Notes under the pieces: model-generated | Database searches by the model: none | The model's input: the letters and a program-made list of their open reading frames with translations, nothing else | What the model was told of the DNA's origin: nothing | Assembly (NCBI RefSeq): GCF_000739015.1 | Contig: NZ_JPUG01000047.1 | Span: 1-64,000 of the forward strand | Reading direction: 5' to 3' | Length of the DNA: 64,000 nt | DNA from: Microvirga sp. BSC39 | Lineage (GTDB): Bacteria > Pseudomonadota > Alphaproteobacteria > Rhizobiales > Beijerinckiaceae | In this document: positions 29,933-38,290 of the stretch, one piece after another | How positions within the stretch are numbered: the first letter of the stretch is position 1 | How the letters are laid out: the number at the start of each line of letters is the position of its first letter | Position numbers and translations under genes: made by a program

Positions 29933-30130
29933 TCAGCGGTCCCACTTGATGTTGAGCGCGCTGGTGACGAGCCGGTCGACGAGAACCGGCGCGTCGGCGG
30001 CCATGCGCTCGATACCTGCGACAGCCCGGCGCGTCATCTGCCCGTTCAGGAACGCGTAGTCCATCACGATCGCGCTGACGAGCGCGATCACGGTCTTGAA
30101 GCCGCGCGAAGCGAGATCGGACCAGGTCAT
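29933..30130 (-). CDS. Small hypothetical protein
   Basis: 65 residues with a weakly hydrophobic N-terminal half (FKTVIALVSAIVMDYAFL) that may be a membrane helix, then an amphipathic helix (RRAVAGIERMAADAPVLVDRLV). GAGAGG lies 5 nt before the ATG. It is convergent with the APH-like gene, separated by 4 bp, and is downstream of iolB. No family is recognised; the ribosome-binding site favours a real gene. Confidence 0.45.
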   Translation of the reverse strand: MTWSDLASRGFKTVIALVSAIVMDYAFLNGQMTRRAVAGIERMAADAPVLVDRLVTSALNIKWDR

Positions 30131-30199
30131 GGGGCCTCTCAGAAAAACGGTGCTGGCCTCATGCCCGAAAGGTTCAGGCAGATCAAGGGACAGAAGAGC

Positions 30200-31003
30200 T
30201 CAGGCCTGCTTCAGCATCCACTCGTGGTCCGGGTCGTTATGGAACTTCCAGACCCGCTTCGGGCCGGCCATCACGTTCAGATAATAGAGCTCGTAGCCAT
30301 GCGGCGCTCCGACCGGGTGATAGCCCTTCGGCACCAGCACCACATCGCCGTTGGCTGCCGCCAGGGTCTCATCGAGGGAGCGGTCGTCCGTATAGACCCG
30401 CTGCAGGGCAAAGCCCGATGGCGGGTTGAGACGGTGATAGTAGGTCTCCTCGAGCAGCGACTCGTGCGGCAGCATGTCCCGGTCGTGCTTGTGGGGCGGG
30501 TAGCTCGACCAGTGACCGGAGGGCGTGATGACCTCGACCACCAGCAGGCTCTCCGCAGGTTCCGTCTCCGGCAGGATGTTGCGCACATGGCGTGTGTTGG
30601 TGCCTTTACCACGCGTTTCCTGGCCCACTTGGTCGGGGCCGATCACGCGGGCCGGCAGCTTGCCCTCGGCGGGCGCGGTGCAGATTGCGATTTCGCAGTC
30701 CGTCTCGGCCTTCAGCGACCAATCGGAACGGGCTGGCGCATAGAGGGACCATGGATCCGGCTCGAACGGCGAGTTGCGCCCGCCGATCGTGCCGAAATCC
30801 TGTCCGGCTGCGCCAACATGCGCGCGTCCCGACAGCATGACGATGCAAGCTTCCCGATCCCCCGTCGCCTGTTTCAGGCTCTGACCGCTTTTGATCTGGT
30901 AGACCTCGAACCCCACATAGGTCCAGCCGGCCGATGCCGGCGTGATCGCGTGGATGCGCCCGTTGGCATCGGGCTGCGACGGCTTGACGAGAAGCTTGGA
31001 CAT
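30200..31003 (-). CDS. iolB: 5-deoxy-glucuronate isomerase IolB
   Basis: 267-residue bicupin that converts 5-deoxy-D-glucuronate to 2-deoxy-5-keto-D-gluconate in myo-inositol catabolism. Metal-binding residues are visible in YPPHKHDRDMLPHESLLEE, followed by TYYHRLNPPSGFALQRVY and the late KGYHPVGAPHGYELYYLNV. The start at 31003 (MSKLLVKP) is preferred to an ATG three codons upstream by family length. Last gene of the iolCDEB operon, 12 bp after iolE. Confidence 0.95.
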   Translation of the reverse strand: MSKLLVKPSQPDANGRIHAITPASAGWTYVGFEVYQIKSGQSLKQATGDREACIVMLSGRAHVGAAGQDFGTIGGRNSPFEPDPWSLYAPARSDWSLKAETDCEIAICTAPAEGKLPARVIGPDQVGQETRGKGTNTRHVRNILPETEPAESLLVVEVITPSGHWSSYPPHKHDRDMLPHESLLEETYYHRLNPPSGFALQRVYTDDRSLDETLAAANGDVVLVPKGYHPVGAPHGYELYYLNVMAGPKRVWKFHNDPDHEWMLKQA

Positions 31004-31015
31004 CGTGAGCACTCC

Positions 31016-31900
31016 TTACCGCAGGCCGGCTTCCTGGAGGTAGCGGGTGAGATTGGCATAGCCCATCTTGGCATAGGTCAGCGGATGCGCCTTCTTCGGG
31101 TCCTGCTCCGCCTCGATCACCACCCAGCCGCTATAGCCCGGCAGTTCCTTGAGCACCGAGACGAAATCCACCATGCCGTCGCCCGGAACGGTGTAGACGC
31201 CCTCAATGACGGAATCGAGGAAGCTCCAGCCTTCCGCGCGCGAGCGCTCCATCACGCTTTTGCGCACATCCTTCGTGTGCACGTGACTGATGCGGCTGCG
31301 GTAGCGGCGGGCGAGCGCCGCCGGATCCGCGCCGCCCCAGGTGGCGTGACCCGTATCGAGCAGAAGATGAACAGCCTCACCGGTGGCATTCATGAAGGCG
31401 TCGATGTCGGCCTCCGACTCCACGATGGTGCCCATGTGGTGATGATACACCACGCGGACACCTTCCTGCAGCGTGCGCTCGGCAACTTCAGTGATGCGGC
31501 GGCCGAATTCGGCCCAGTCGCGATCCTTCATCACCGGTCGCTGCGACAGCGGCTTGGAGCGGTCGCCGTGGATCGCGTTCGAGGTCTCGGCGAAGACGAG
31601 CACGTTCGAGCCCATGGCTTTCAGGAGATCGAGATGCGGGCGCAGTGCCGTCATCTCCGCATCGGCATCGCGGGTGAGAAGCTCGGCGGAATACCAGCCC
31701 GACACACAAGCCATGTTGAAGGGTGCAAGCGCCTTCTTCAGGGCATCCGGCTCGCGCGGAAACTTATTGCCGAGCTCCATGCCCTCGAAGCCCGCTTCCT
31801 TGGCCTCGGCGAGGCAGACCTCCAGCGGCGTCTCGCCGCCGAGTTCCAGCATGTCGTCGTTGGACCAGCCGATAGGGTTTGCCCCGATGCGGATCGTCAT
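31016..31900 (-). CDS. iolE: Myo-inosose-2 dehydratase IolE
   Basis: 294 residues, TIM-barrel of the AP-endonuclease-2/xylose-isomerase-like superfamily. It dehydrates scyllo-inosose to 3D-trihydroxycyclohexane-1,2-dione. IGANPIGWSNDDMLELGGETPLE at the N-terminus and YHHHMGTIVES, LLLDTGHATWGG and SHVHTKDV carry the metal ligands. Third gene of the operon, 20 bp after iolD. Confidence 0.95.
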   Translation of the reverse strand: MTIRIGANPIGWSNDDMLELGGETPLEVCLAEAKEAGFEGMELGNKFPREPDALKKALAPFNMACVSGWYSAELLTRDADAEMTALRPHLDLLKAMGSNVLVFAETSNAIHGDRSKPLSQRPVMKDRDWAEFGRRITEVAERTLQEGVRVVYHHHMGTIVESEADIDAFMNATGEAVHLLLDTGHATWGGADPAALARRYRSRISHVHTKDVRKSVMERSRAEGWSFLDSVIEGVYTVPGDGMVDFVSVLKELPGYSGWVVIEAEQDPKKAHPLTYAKMGYANLTRYLQEAGLR

Positions 31901-31920
31901 GTTCTTATCCTTCTGTTGTG

Positions 31921-33768
31921 TCAGTCGCCCACGCGCTGTGCGGTGAGGGCTGTTTCATAATCCTGGCGCGCGGTCTTCACCTGCTCGCGTACGGAAACCT
32001 CCGGCACCGCCACATCCCACCAATGGCCACCTTCGTCGGTGGAGGCGAGGGGATCGGTGTCGATGACGATGACGGTGCTGCGCTCCGCATTGCGCGCCTT
32101 CTTCAGCGCGTCCTCCAGCTCGCCGATGCCCTTCACCTTTACGGCTTGCGCGCCGAGGCTTGCGGCGTGGGCGGCAAAGTCGATGTCGGGCAGGGTCACG
32201 TGGTTGGTGTGCTGCAGCAGGTTGTTGAAGCTCTCGCCGCCGGTGGCGCGCTGCAGGCGGTTGATGCAGCCATAGCCGCGGTTGTCGAGAAGAACGACAG
32301 TGAGCTTGTGGCCCAGCATCACGGAGGTGGCGAGTTCCGAATTCATCATGAGATAGGAGCCATCGCCTACCATCACGATGACCTCGCGGGAGGGATCGGC
32401 CATCTTCACCCCGAGCCCGCCTGCAATCTCGTAGCCCATGCAGGAATAGCCGTATTCCAGATGGTAGCCGAGCGGTTGCAGAGCCTTCCAGTGCTTGTGC
32501 AACTCGCCCGGCAGGCCGCCCGCCGCGCACACCACCACGTCGGTCGGCTGGGAGTTGCGCTGCACGGCGCCGATCACCTGGGCGTCGGACGGCAGTTCCG
32601 CATTGGTCGGATCCGTGAAGCGGGCGGCGGTGTCGAACCAGCGGGTCTTCTCCTCCCGCGCTTTCCCGGTCCACCCTTCCGGCGCCTTCCAGCTGCCGAG
32701 CGCCCGGCTCAGTTCTTCCAGACCCACACGTGCGTCCGATATGAGCGGCAGCGCGTTGTGCTTCGTTGCATCGAAAGCCTGAATGTTGAGGCCGACGATG
32801 CGCCGGTTCGGGTTCTTGAACAGGGCCCAGGAGCCGGTGGTGAAATCCTGCAGGCGGGTGCCCACCGCAATCACCACGTCGGCATCCTCTGCGAGCGCAT
32901 TGGCAGCGCCGGTGCCGGTGACGCCCACCGCGCCGAGATTGGCCTGATGGTCATGGGGCAAGCTCGACTTGCCCGCCTGCGTTTCGCCGACGGAGAGCCC
33001 GTGCTTGTCGGCGAAAGCAGCCAGCGCCTGTTCCGCGCCGGAATAGAGCACGCCGCCGCCTGCCACGATGAAAGGCTTCTTGGCGCTGCGGATGAGATCG
33101 GCGGTCTGTGCAAGCTCCGTCTCGTCGGGGCGGATGCGGCGCGGCGTCCAAAGTTTCTCCGCAAAGAAGCTCTCTGGATAATCGTAGGCCTCGGCCTGGG
33201 TGTCCTGGCAAAGCGCAAGCGTCACCGGGCCGCAGTCGGCCGGGTCCGTGAGCACCGCCATGGCACGCTGGAGCGCGGGAATGATCTGCTCGGGACGCGA
33301 AATGCGGTCGAAATAGCGCGAGACGGGTTTGAAGCAGTCGTTGGCCGACACCGTGCCGTCGGAGAAGTTCTCGATCTGCTGCAGCACCGGATCGGGCCTG
33401 CGGTTGGCGAAGACATCGCCGGGGAGAAGGAGCACCGGCAGGCGGTTCACGTGGGCGACGGCTGCGGCGGTCACCATGTTCGTAGCGCCGGGTCCGATGG
33501 AGGTGGTGCAGGCCATCATGCGGCGGCGCCGCGAAGCCTTCGCGAAGGCGATGGCCGCATGGGCCATACCCTGCTCATTGTGCGCGCGGAACGTGGGAAG
33601 CGTGTCACGCACCCCGTGCAGCGCCTCGCCCATGCCGGCCACATTGCCGTGGCCGAAGATCGCCCAGACGCCGCCGAAGAGCGGCACCACCTGTCCGTCG
33701 ATCTCCGTCTTCTGCGCCGTCAGGAACCGGGCGATGGCCTGCGCCATGGTCAGGCGGATCGTGCTCAT
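31921..33768 (-). CDS. iolD: 3D-trihydroxycyclohexane-1,2-dione hydrolase IolD
   Basis: 615-residue thiamine-diphosphate enzyme that opens the cyclitol ring to 5-deoxy-glucuronate. The ThDP/Mg motif is GDGSYLMMNSELATSVMLGH, the activating-Glu region is near the N-terminus (AHNEQGMAHAAIAF), and IGPGATNMVTAAAVAH lies nearby. Second gene of iolCDEB; the gap of 84 bp after iolC holds no regulatory motif I could recognise. A very long antisense frame over this region is a composition artefact. Confidence 0.95.
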   Translation of the reverse strand: MSTIRLTMAQAIARFLTAQKTEIDGQVVPLFGGVWAIFGHGNVAGMGEALHGVRDTLPTFRAHNEQGMAHAAIAFAKASRRRRMMACTTSIGPGATNMVTAAAVAHVNRLPVLLLPGDVFANRRPDPVLQQIENFSDGTVSANDCFKPVSRYFDRISRPEQIIPALQRAMAVLTDPADCGPVTLALCQDTQAEAYDYPESFFAEKLWTPRRIRPDETELAQTADLIRSAKKPFIVAGGGVLYSGAEQALAAFADKHGLSVGETQAGKSSLPHDHQANLGAVGVTGTGAANALAEDADVVIAVGTRLQDFTTGSWALFKNPNRRIVGLNIQAFDATKHNALPLISDARVGLEELSRALGSWKAPEGWTGKAREEKTRWFDTAARFTDPTNAELPSDAQVIGAVQRNSQPTDVVVCAAGGLPGELHKHWKALQPLGYHLEYGYSCMGYEIAGGLGVKMADPSREVIVMVGDGSYLMMNSELATSVMLGHKLTVVLLDNRGYGCINRLQRATGGESFNNLLQHTNHVTLPDIDFAAHAASLGAQAVKVKGIGELEDALKKARNAERSTVIVIDTDPLASTDEGGHWWDVAVPEVSVREQVKTARQDYETALTAQRVGD

Positions 33769-33852
33769 GGGTCTTCCTCTCGAATGGCGCCGACCTTGGA
33801 CGAGGGGCGCAGCGTTCTCAAGCTGATCTTCAGGATAACGGTCCCGTTGAAC

Positions 33853-35766
33853 TCATGCAGCCTTTGCGCGGCCGGACGCCCGCTGCCACGCGTCGACGAG
33901 ACGCTGGAAGCGGGAGGCCATGTCGCTGACGGCGGCCTCGTCCGTGATCTCGCCCTTCAGCCAGCGCCGCGCGGCGTCGTTGAAGATCGTGCGGCCTACC
34001 GCGAAGCCCTTCACCTGCGGCTCCCGGGCGGCGGCCGCGAAGGCTGCTTCCAGCTCGTTCTCCGGCGCTTCGAGGCCGAGCAGCACGATGCCGCGGCAGA
34101 GGGGATCGTTCCTGGTGATCACCGCGCCGATGGCGTGCCACGCCGCCTCGTCCCGCTGCGGCTCAAGCTTCCACCAATCGGGCTTGATGCCGAGATCGTA
34201 GAGACGCTGCAGGATGCGCGCGACCGTGTCGGTCTTCAGCGCCCCGTGCTTGCCGGCGATGATCTCCACCAGCAATTCGCGGCCGATGCGGCGCGCGGCA
34301 TCGTGGAGGCGCAGCAGGTCGCGTTCCTGGCGCTCCTTCAACTCCGGCGGATCGTCGGGATGGTAGAAGCACAGGCACTTGATGGTGTGCCCGACCGGCC
34401 ATTCCACGAGCTTCGCACCGAGCGAGCCGCCGCCTTCGAACTCGAGCGGGCGCGAGCCCGGCAGCTCCACCGGGCGGCCGATCCAGAAGGGATGATCGGC
34501 GGCCCGGAACAGGGCCTCGCGGCCATAGGTGCCGTCGATCAGCATGCCGAAGCCAGGGCGGCCGTCTGCTACCCGCGCCGCTGCCTCGACGGCAAGAACC
34601 TTGAAGTCGGGAATGCGCTCCACCGGCGCGCCGATTTCCTGCGCCATCGCTTCCAGCTGCATGCGGTGGTCGATGGCGAGCGCCATGAGGGTGTCGGATT
34701 GCGGCCGGCGTGTTGTCGCCCAGTGAATGTGGTTGATGTCCTCGTCGAAGCGCAGGGCCTTGTGGCGGCTGCCGGTCTTCAGGAAGTGCTGCAACTCGGG
34801 GAAGGTCGGGATCTCGGGCGAGCAGAGCAGGCGGGAGACCGCGAAGGCGCCACTCGCATTGGCGTAGGCGCAACAGGTCTCAAGCGGCTCGGCTTTCAGC
34901 CATCCGCGCAGGAATCCGGACAGGAAGGCGTCGCCGGCGCCGAGCACATTGTAGACCTCGACCGGGAAGCCGAGTCCCTTCACGCCATCATCGAGCAAAT
35001 CCGGAATGGCATCGGGAAACACCACGCAGCCCATGGGCCCACGCTTGCACACGATGGTGGCCTTCGAGATCGCCCGGATGGCCCGAATGGCTTCCAGCGT
35101 GTTCTCCGAACCGCCGGCAATGTGCAGTTCTTCCTCCGTGCCAACGATCAGATCGCAATCGGCCAGGATCGGCTTCAAGTGCTCCGTCACCGTATCCGAG
35201 CGCACATAACGCGACTCACCTGCGCCATGGCCGAGAAGTCCCCAGAGGTTGGGGCGGTAATCCACGTCGAACACCACCTTGCGGCCGTTCGCCTTTGCGA
35301 TGCGGATCGCCTTCTTCTGCGCAGCAGCGGTTGTTTCCCGCGAAAAATGCGTGCCGGTGACGACGACGGCTGCCGCCGAGGCAATGAAACTCTCGTTGAT
35401 GTCCTCTTCCGTCAGCGCCATGTCGGCGCAGTTGTCGCGGTAGAAGATCAGCGGGAACGAATCCTCGTCGCGCACGCCGAGGATCACGAGAGCCGTGAGA
35501 CGCTGCTTATCGGTGACGATGCCTTGCGTCGCGACACCTTCGCGCTCCATCTGCTCGCGGATGAAGTGTCCCATGGCCTCGTCGCCGACCCGGGTGACGA
35601 GGCCTGACCTCAGCCCGAGTCGCGCCGTCCCGATGGCGATGTTTGCAGGACACCCGCCGACAGCCTTGGAGAAGGAGGCCATGTCCTCGAGACGCCCGCC
35701 CACCTGCTGGCCGTAGAGATCGACCGAGGAGCGGCCGATGGTGATGACATCGAGGGCTGGCTTCAT
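33853..35766 (-). CDS. iolC: 5-dehydro-2-deoxygluconokinase IolC fused to DUF2090
   Basis: 637 residues, about twice the length of the Bacillus enzyme. The N-terminal PfkB kinase (1 to about 320) has ITIGRSSVDLYG, AVGGCPANIAIG and VYNVLGAGDAFLSGFLRGW with the catalytic Asp. The C-terminal DUF2090 domain (about 335-620, MALAIDHRMQLE to MASRFQRLV) is a TIM-barrel related to aldolases and is common in rhizobial IolC. It may replace the missing IolJ aldolase. ATG at 35766 is chosen because the PfkB domain starts there. First gene of the operon. Confidence 0.94.
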   Translation of the reverse strand: MKPALDVITIGRSSVDLYGQQVGGRLEDMASFSKAVGGCPANIAIGTARLGLRSGLVTRVGDEAMGHFIREQMEREGVATQGIVTDKQRLTALVILGVRDEDSFPLIFYRDNCADMALTEEDINESFIASAAAVVVTGTHFSRETTAAAQKKAIRIAKANGRKVVFDVDYRPNLWGLLGHGAGESRYVRSDTVTEHLKPILADCDLIVGTEEELHIAGGSENTLEAIRAIRAISKATIVCKRGPMGCVVFPDAIPDLLDDGVKGLGFPVEVYNVLGAGDAFLSGFLRGWLKAEPLETCCAYANASGAFAVSRLLCSPEIPTFPELQHFLKTGSRHKALRFDEDINHIHWATTRRPQSDTLMALAIDHRMQLEAMAQEIGAPVERIPDFKVLAVEAAARVADGRPGFGMLIDGTYGREALFRAADHPFWIGRPVELPGSRPLEFEGGGSLGAKLVEWPVGHTIKCLCFYHPDDPPELKERQERDLLRLHDAARRIGRELLVEIIAGKHGALKTDTVARILQRLYDLGIKPDWWKLEPQRDEAAWHAIGAVITRNDPLCRGIVLLGLEAPENELEAAFAAAAREPQVKGFAVGRTIFNDAARRWLKGEITDEAAVSDMASRFQRLVDAWQRASGRAKAA

Positions 35767-35830
35767 GCTATTCCTCCCGCTCCCGGCTTCGGTCAATTGT
35801 GTCTGAGCCGGGTGCGGCCCTTGCACTTAT

Positions 35831-35874
35831 AGAACGTTTATTCTATTAGCAGCTTACGCTGGAATATCAATTCC
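35831..35874. promoter_or_regulatory. Two IolR-type operators between iolC and iolG
   Basis: GGAATATCAATTCC at 35861-35874 exactly matches GGAA-N6-TTCC, the IolR consensus described for Sinorhizobium. AGAACGTTTATTCT at 35831-35844 matches all but the outer base pair. The centres are 30 bp apart, about three helical turns, which suits cooperative binding in this divergent promoter. Confidence 0.75.
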
Positions 35875-35912
35875 AAATGTTGCCGTAGCCGGCAAAGGAT
35901 CAGAGGGGAAAC

Positions 35913-36902
35913 ATGATCAGGATCGCCGTTCTGGGCGCCGGCCGCATCGGCCGCATTCACGGGCGCAATGCCGCCAGCCATCCCGATGCCCGCCTCGTGG
36001 CGGTCGCCGATCCGCACGCCCCCTCGGCGCAGGAGCTGGCAACGGCGACGGGCGCTGAGGTTGCCTCGCTGGAGGAGATCGTCGAGCGCTCCGACGTGGA
36101 CGCCATCCTCGTCTGCACGCCGACCACCACTCATGCGGATCTGATCGAGCGCGGCGCGCGCGCCGGCAAGGCGGTGTTCTGCGAAAAGCCTGTCGATCTC
36201 TCGAGCGCCCGCATCGAGGCCTGCCTCGCCACGGTCGAGAAGGCCGGCACGCCGCTGATGATCGGCTTCAACCGCCGCTTCGATCCGAATTTCGCGTCTC
36301 TTCGTCGCCGCCTTGCCGATGGCGAGGTGGGCGAGGTGGAGCTCGTGACCATTCTCTCCCGCGACCCCGGCCCGCCGCCGGTGAGCTACATCGCCACCTC
36401 GGGCGGCCTGTTCCGGGACATGATGATCCACGATCTCGATATGGCGCGCTTCCTGCTGCTCGGCGACGAGCCGGTGGAGGTGCATGCGGTCGGCTCGTCC
36501 CTGGTGGATCCGGCCATCGGCCAGGCCGGTGACGTGGACACCGCTGCCGTGATGCTCAAGACCGCCAAGGGCCGGATCGTGCAGATCTCCAATTCCCGCC
36601 GGGCGACCTATGGCTACGACCAGCGCATCGAGGTCCACGGCTCGAAGGGCATGATCCGCGCGGGCAACATCCACCGCACCACGGTGGAGGTGGCCAATGC
36701 GTCGGGCGTCACCGCCGATCCGGTGCAGGACTTCTTCCTGGAGCGCTACGCGGATGCCTATCGCGACGAGCTCACCACGTTCCTGAACGCGATCCGCGAC
36801 GGCAAGCCGTGCAATCCCACCGGCCAGGACGGTCTCATGGCCCAGCGGCTCGCCGATGCGGCGACGGAGTCGGCGCAGAGCGGGAAGCCGGTGCGGCTCT
36901 GA
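35913..36902 (+). CDS. iolG: Myo-inositol 2-dehydrogenase IolG
   Basis: 329-residue Gfo/Idh/MocA oxidoreductase that oxidises myo-inositol to scyllo-inosose with NAD. Rossmann motif LGAGRIGRIHGRN, catalytic Lys in CEKPVDLS, and Asp/His in RDMMIHDLDMARF. It is transcribed divergently from iolCDEB with shared IolR-type operators. GAGGGG precedes the ATG. The pair of operators predicts co-induction with the ring-opening genes. Confidence 0.94.
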   Translation: MIRIAVLGAGRIGRIHGRNAASHPDARLVAVADPHAPSAQELATATGAEVASLEEIVERSDVDAILVCTPTTTHADLIERGARAGKAVFCEKPVDLSSARIEACLATVEKAGTPLMIGFNRRFDPNFASLRRRLADGEVGEVELVTILSRDPGPPPVSYIATSGGLFRDMMIHDLDMARFLLLGDEPVEVHAVGSSLVDPAIGQAGDVDTAAVMLKTAKGRIVQISNSRRATYGYDQRIEVHGSKGMIRAGNIHRTTVEVANASGVTADPVQDFFLERYADAYRDELTTFLNAIRDGKPCNPTGQDGLMAQRLADAATESAQSGKPVRL

Positions 36903-37164
36903 CACAGGCCTCATCCCGGACGAAGCGCAGCGAAGATCCGGGATTGGGCCTAGGGTAAAGCGCAGGAAGCACTACGCTGTCATCCCCGCGAAGGCGGGGA
37001 TCCATAACCGCTGATGGTGCAGAAAGAGACGCAACGCTGGTTGGTCGTCCTTAAACGTCGTGTTTATGGATTCCGGGCTCTCGCTGACGCTCGCCCCGAA
37101 ATGACAGCGTCTCTCTGGTCTTGCGATCCCGGATCGGCTTCGCCGTCCGGGATGACGCCTGGCC
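36903..37164. repeat. Palindromic repeats between iolG and the RpiR gene
   Basis: Three hairpin units lie in this gap: a family D unit TCATCCCGGACGAAG...GATCCGGGATTG at 36911-36946, a small hairpin ATCCCCGC-gaag-GCGGGGAT (36982-37001), and ATCCCGGA...TCCGGGAT (37126-37153). They probably also act as bidirectional terminators for the two convergent genes. Confidence 0.7.
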
Positions 37165-38025
37165 TTATCCCTCCGCCCGCTTCTCCGCCGTTCCCACGGC
37201 CAGCGCCATCGCCAGGGCAAAGGAGGCCGAGAGCGACCGGAAGGCGCCGAAATCGGCCTCTGCCATCTCCAGCCACACATCGGCGCTCGTCACCAGGGGG
37301 CTGAAGGCCGAATCTGTGATCGCCACCACCGGGATGTTGCGCTGCGCGGCGGCCGCTGCGAGGTCCGCCGTAACGGGCGCATAAGGCGTGAAGCTGATGG
37401 CGAGCACCGCGTCCCGCCCGGTGGCGGTAGCCAGTTGCTCGGGGCCGAGCTGGCCCACATGGTCGATGAGAATGGCCCGTACGCCCAGCTTGCCGAAGGC
37501 ATAGGCGCAATAGGCAATGACAGGAAAGACCCGGCGCGCGCCCAGCAGGTAGATCGTATCGGCCTTGGCCAGCGTCTCGATAGCGCGGGACAGCTCTTCC
37601 GGGCGCACGGAGCCGCGCATGCGCTCCAGCGAGACGGCGGCTGCATGGGCGAAGCCCTCGAGCAGGGAGGCCGCGTGAACGTGATGCCCCTCGGCGTCCC
37701 GCAGGCCCTTCAAACGCTCGCGATAATCCGGGAAGCGCTCCCGCAGGCGATCGCGAAAGATCTGCTGCAGGTGGGAGAAGCCGTCATAGCCGAGGCTCTT
37801 GGCAAAGCGCACCAGTGTGGAAGGCTGCACGCCCGCATGCTCGGCGATGCCCGCCACCGTTCCGAACGCCATGTCCTCGGGGTGCTCCAGGGCAAAGGCT
37901 GCGAGCTGCTTCAGCCGTTTGGGCATGGCATCGTGGCGGCTGAGCAGAAGGGTCCGAAGCCCCTCGAAATCATCCGGAGCCTCAGTGGTGACCTCTGCCT
38001 CGTCCATGCTCTTGCCCGTTCTCAT
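37165..38025 (-). CDS. iolR: RpiR-family regulator, probable IolR
   Basis: 286 residues. N-terminal HTH_6 domain (about 20-95, RLKQLAAFALEHPEDMAFGTVAGIAEHAGVQPSTLVRF in pieces AFGTVAGIAEHAGVQ and STLVRFAKSLGY), then a C-terminal SIS sugar-phosphate domain (about 140-270, YLLGARRVFPVIAYCAYAF). RpiR-type IolR proteins repress iol genes until a phosphorylated inositol intermediate binds. An exact GGAA-N6-TTCC site lies 51 bp before its start. The start could also be the ATG at 38007; longer starts encode sequence unlike the family. Confidence 0.88.
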   Translation of the reverse strand: MRTGKSMDEAEVTTEAPDDFEGLRTLLLSRHDAMPKRLKQLAAFALEHPEDMAFGTVAGIAEHAGVQPSTLVRFAKSLGYDGFSHLQQIFRDRLRERFPDYRERLKGLRDAEGHHVHAASLLEGFAHAAAVSLERMRGSVRPEELSRAIETLAKADTIYLLGARRVFPVIAYCAYAFGKLGVRAILIDHVGQLGPEQLATATGRDAVLAISFTPYAPVTADLAAAAAQRNIPVVAITDSAFSPLVTSADVWLEMAEADFGAFRSLSASFALAMALAVGTAEKRAEG

Positions 38026-38075
38026 GCCCCGACCTGCGGCTCCAGATCGGGCCTTGACACCAATCCTACAAAAAT

Positions 38076-38089
38076 GGAATAAAAATTCC
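38076..38089. promoter_or_regulatory. IolR-type operator upstream of the RpiR gene
   Basis: GGAATAAAAATTCC is an exact GGAA-N6-TTCC site in the 265-bp gap between the divergent RpiR-family gene and the sugar-binding-protein gene. It could serve both autoregulation and control of the transporter. Confidence 0.75.
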
Positions 38090-38107
38090 AATATATAAAC
38101 AAAAAGG

Positions 38108-38160
38108 TTCTGGCGTTCCGCATGAAGTGGACGACCGAATTGGTAGAGGGAACGCCAGAA
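38108..38160. repeat. 12-bp perfect inverted repeat
   Basis: TTCTGGCGTTCC (38108-38119) and GGAACGCCAGAA (38149-38160) are perfect inverted copies with a 29-nt spacer. Located between the IolR-type operator and the binding-protein gene. It could be a leader hairpin, a second operator, or a scar of a small element. Confidence 0.6.
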
Positions 38161-38290
38161 ACGGACGATTCGCTCTCGAATCTCTGGTGTTTCACTGACA
38201 GTTCATACCAGCGGCCGTGGAAGCCGCAGCGTTCATCTGAGCCGGAACTCTGGCAGATGGCCGCATGAGATACCAGTTGGGAGGAAGCAC

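Noticed and set aside
31879..35607. A 1242-codon open frame antisense to iolCDE
   Set aside because: It runs opposite to three well-conserved iol genes, has a His/Arg/Gly-rich shadow composition and no domain, and arises from high-G+C codon bias.
36903..37164. Possible CRISPR array in the repeat-rich gap
   Set aside because: Units are palindromes of different families with irregular spacing and no cas genes, so they are intergenic repeats.
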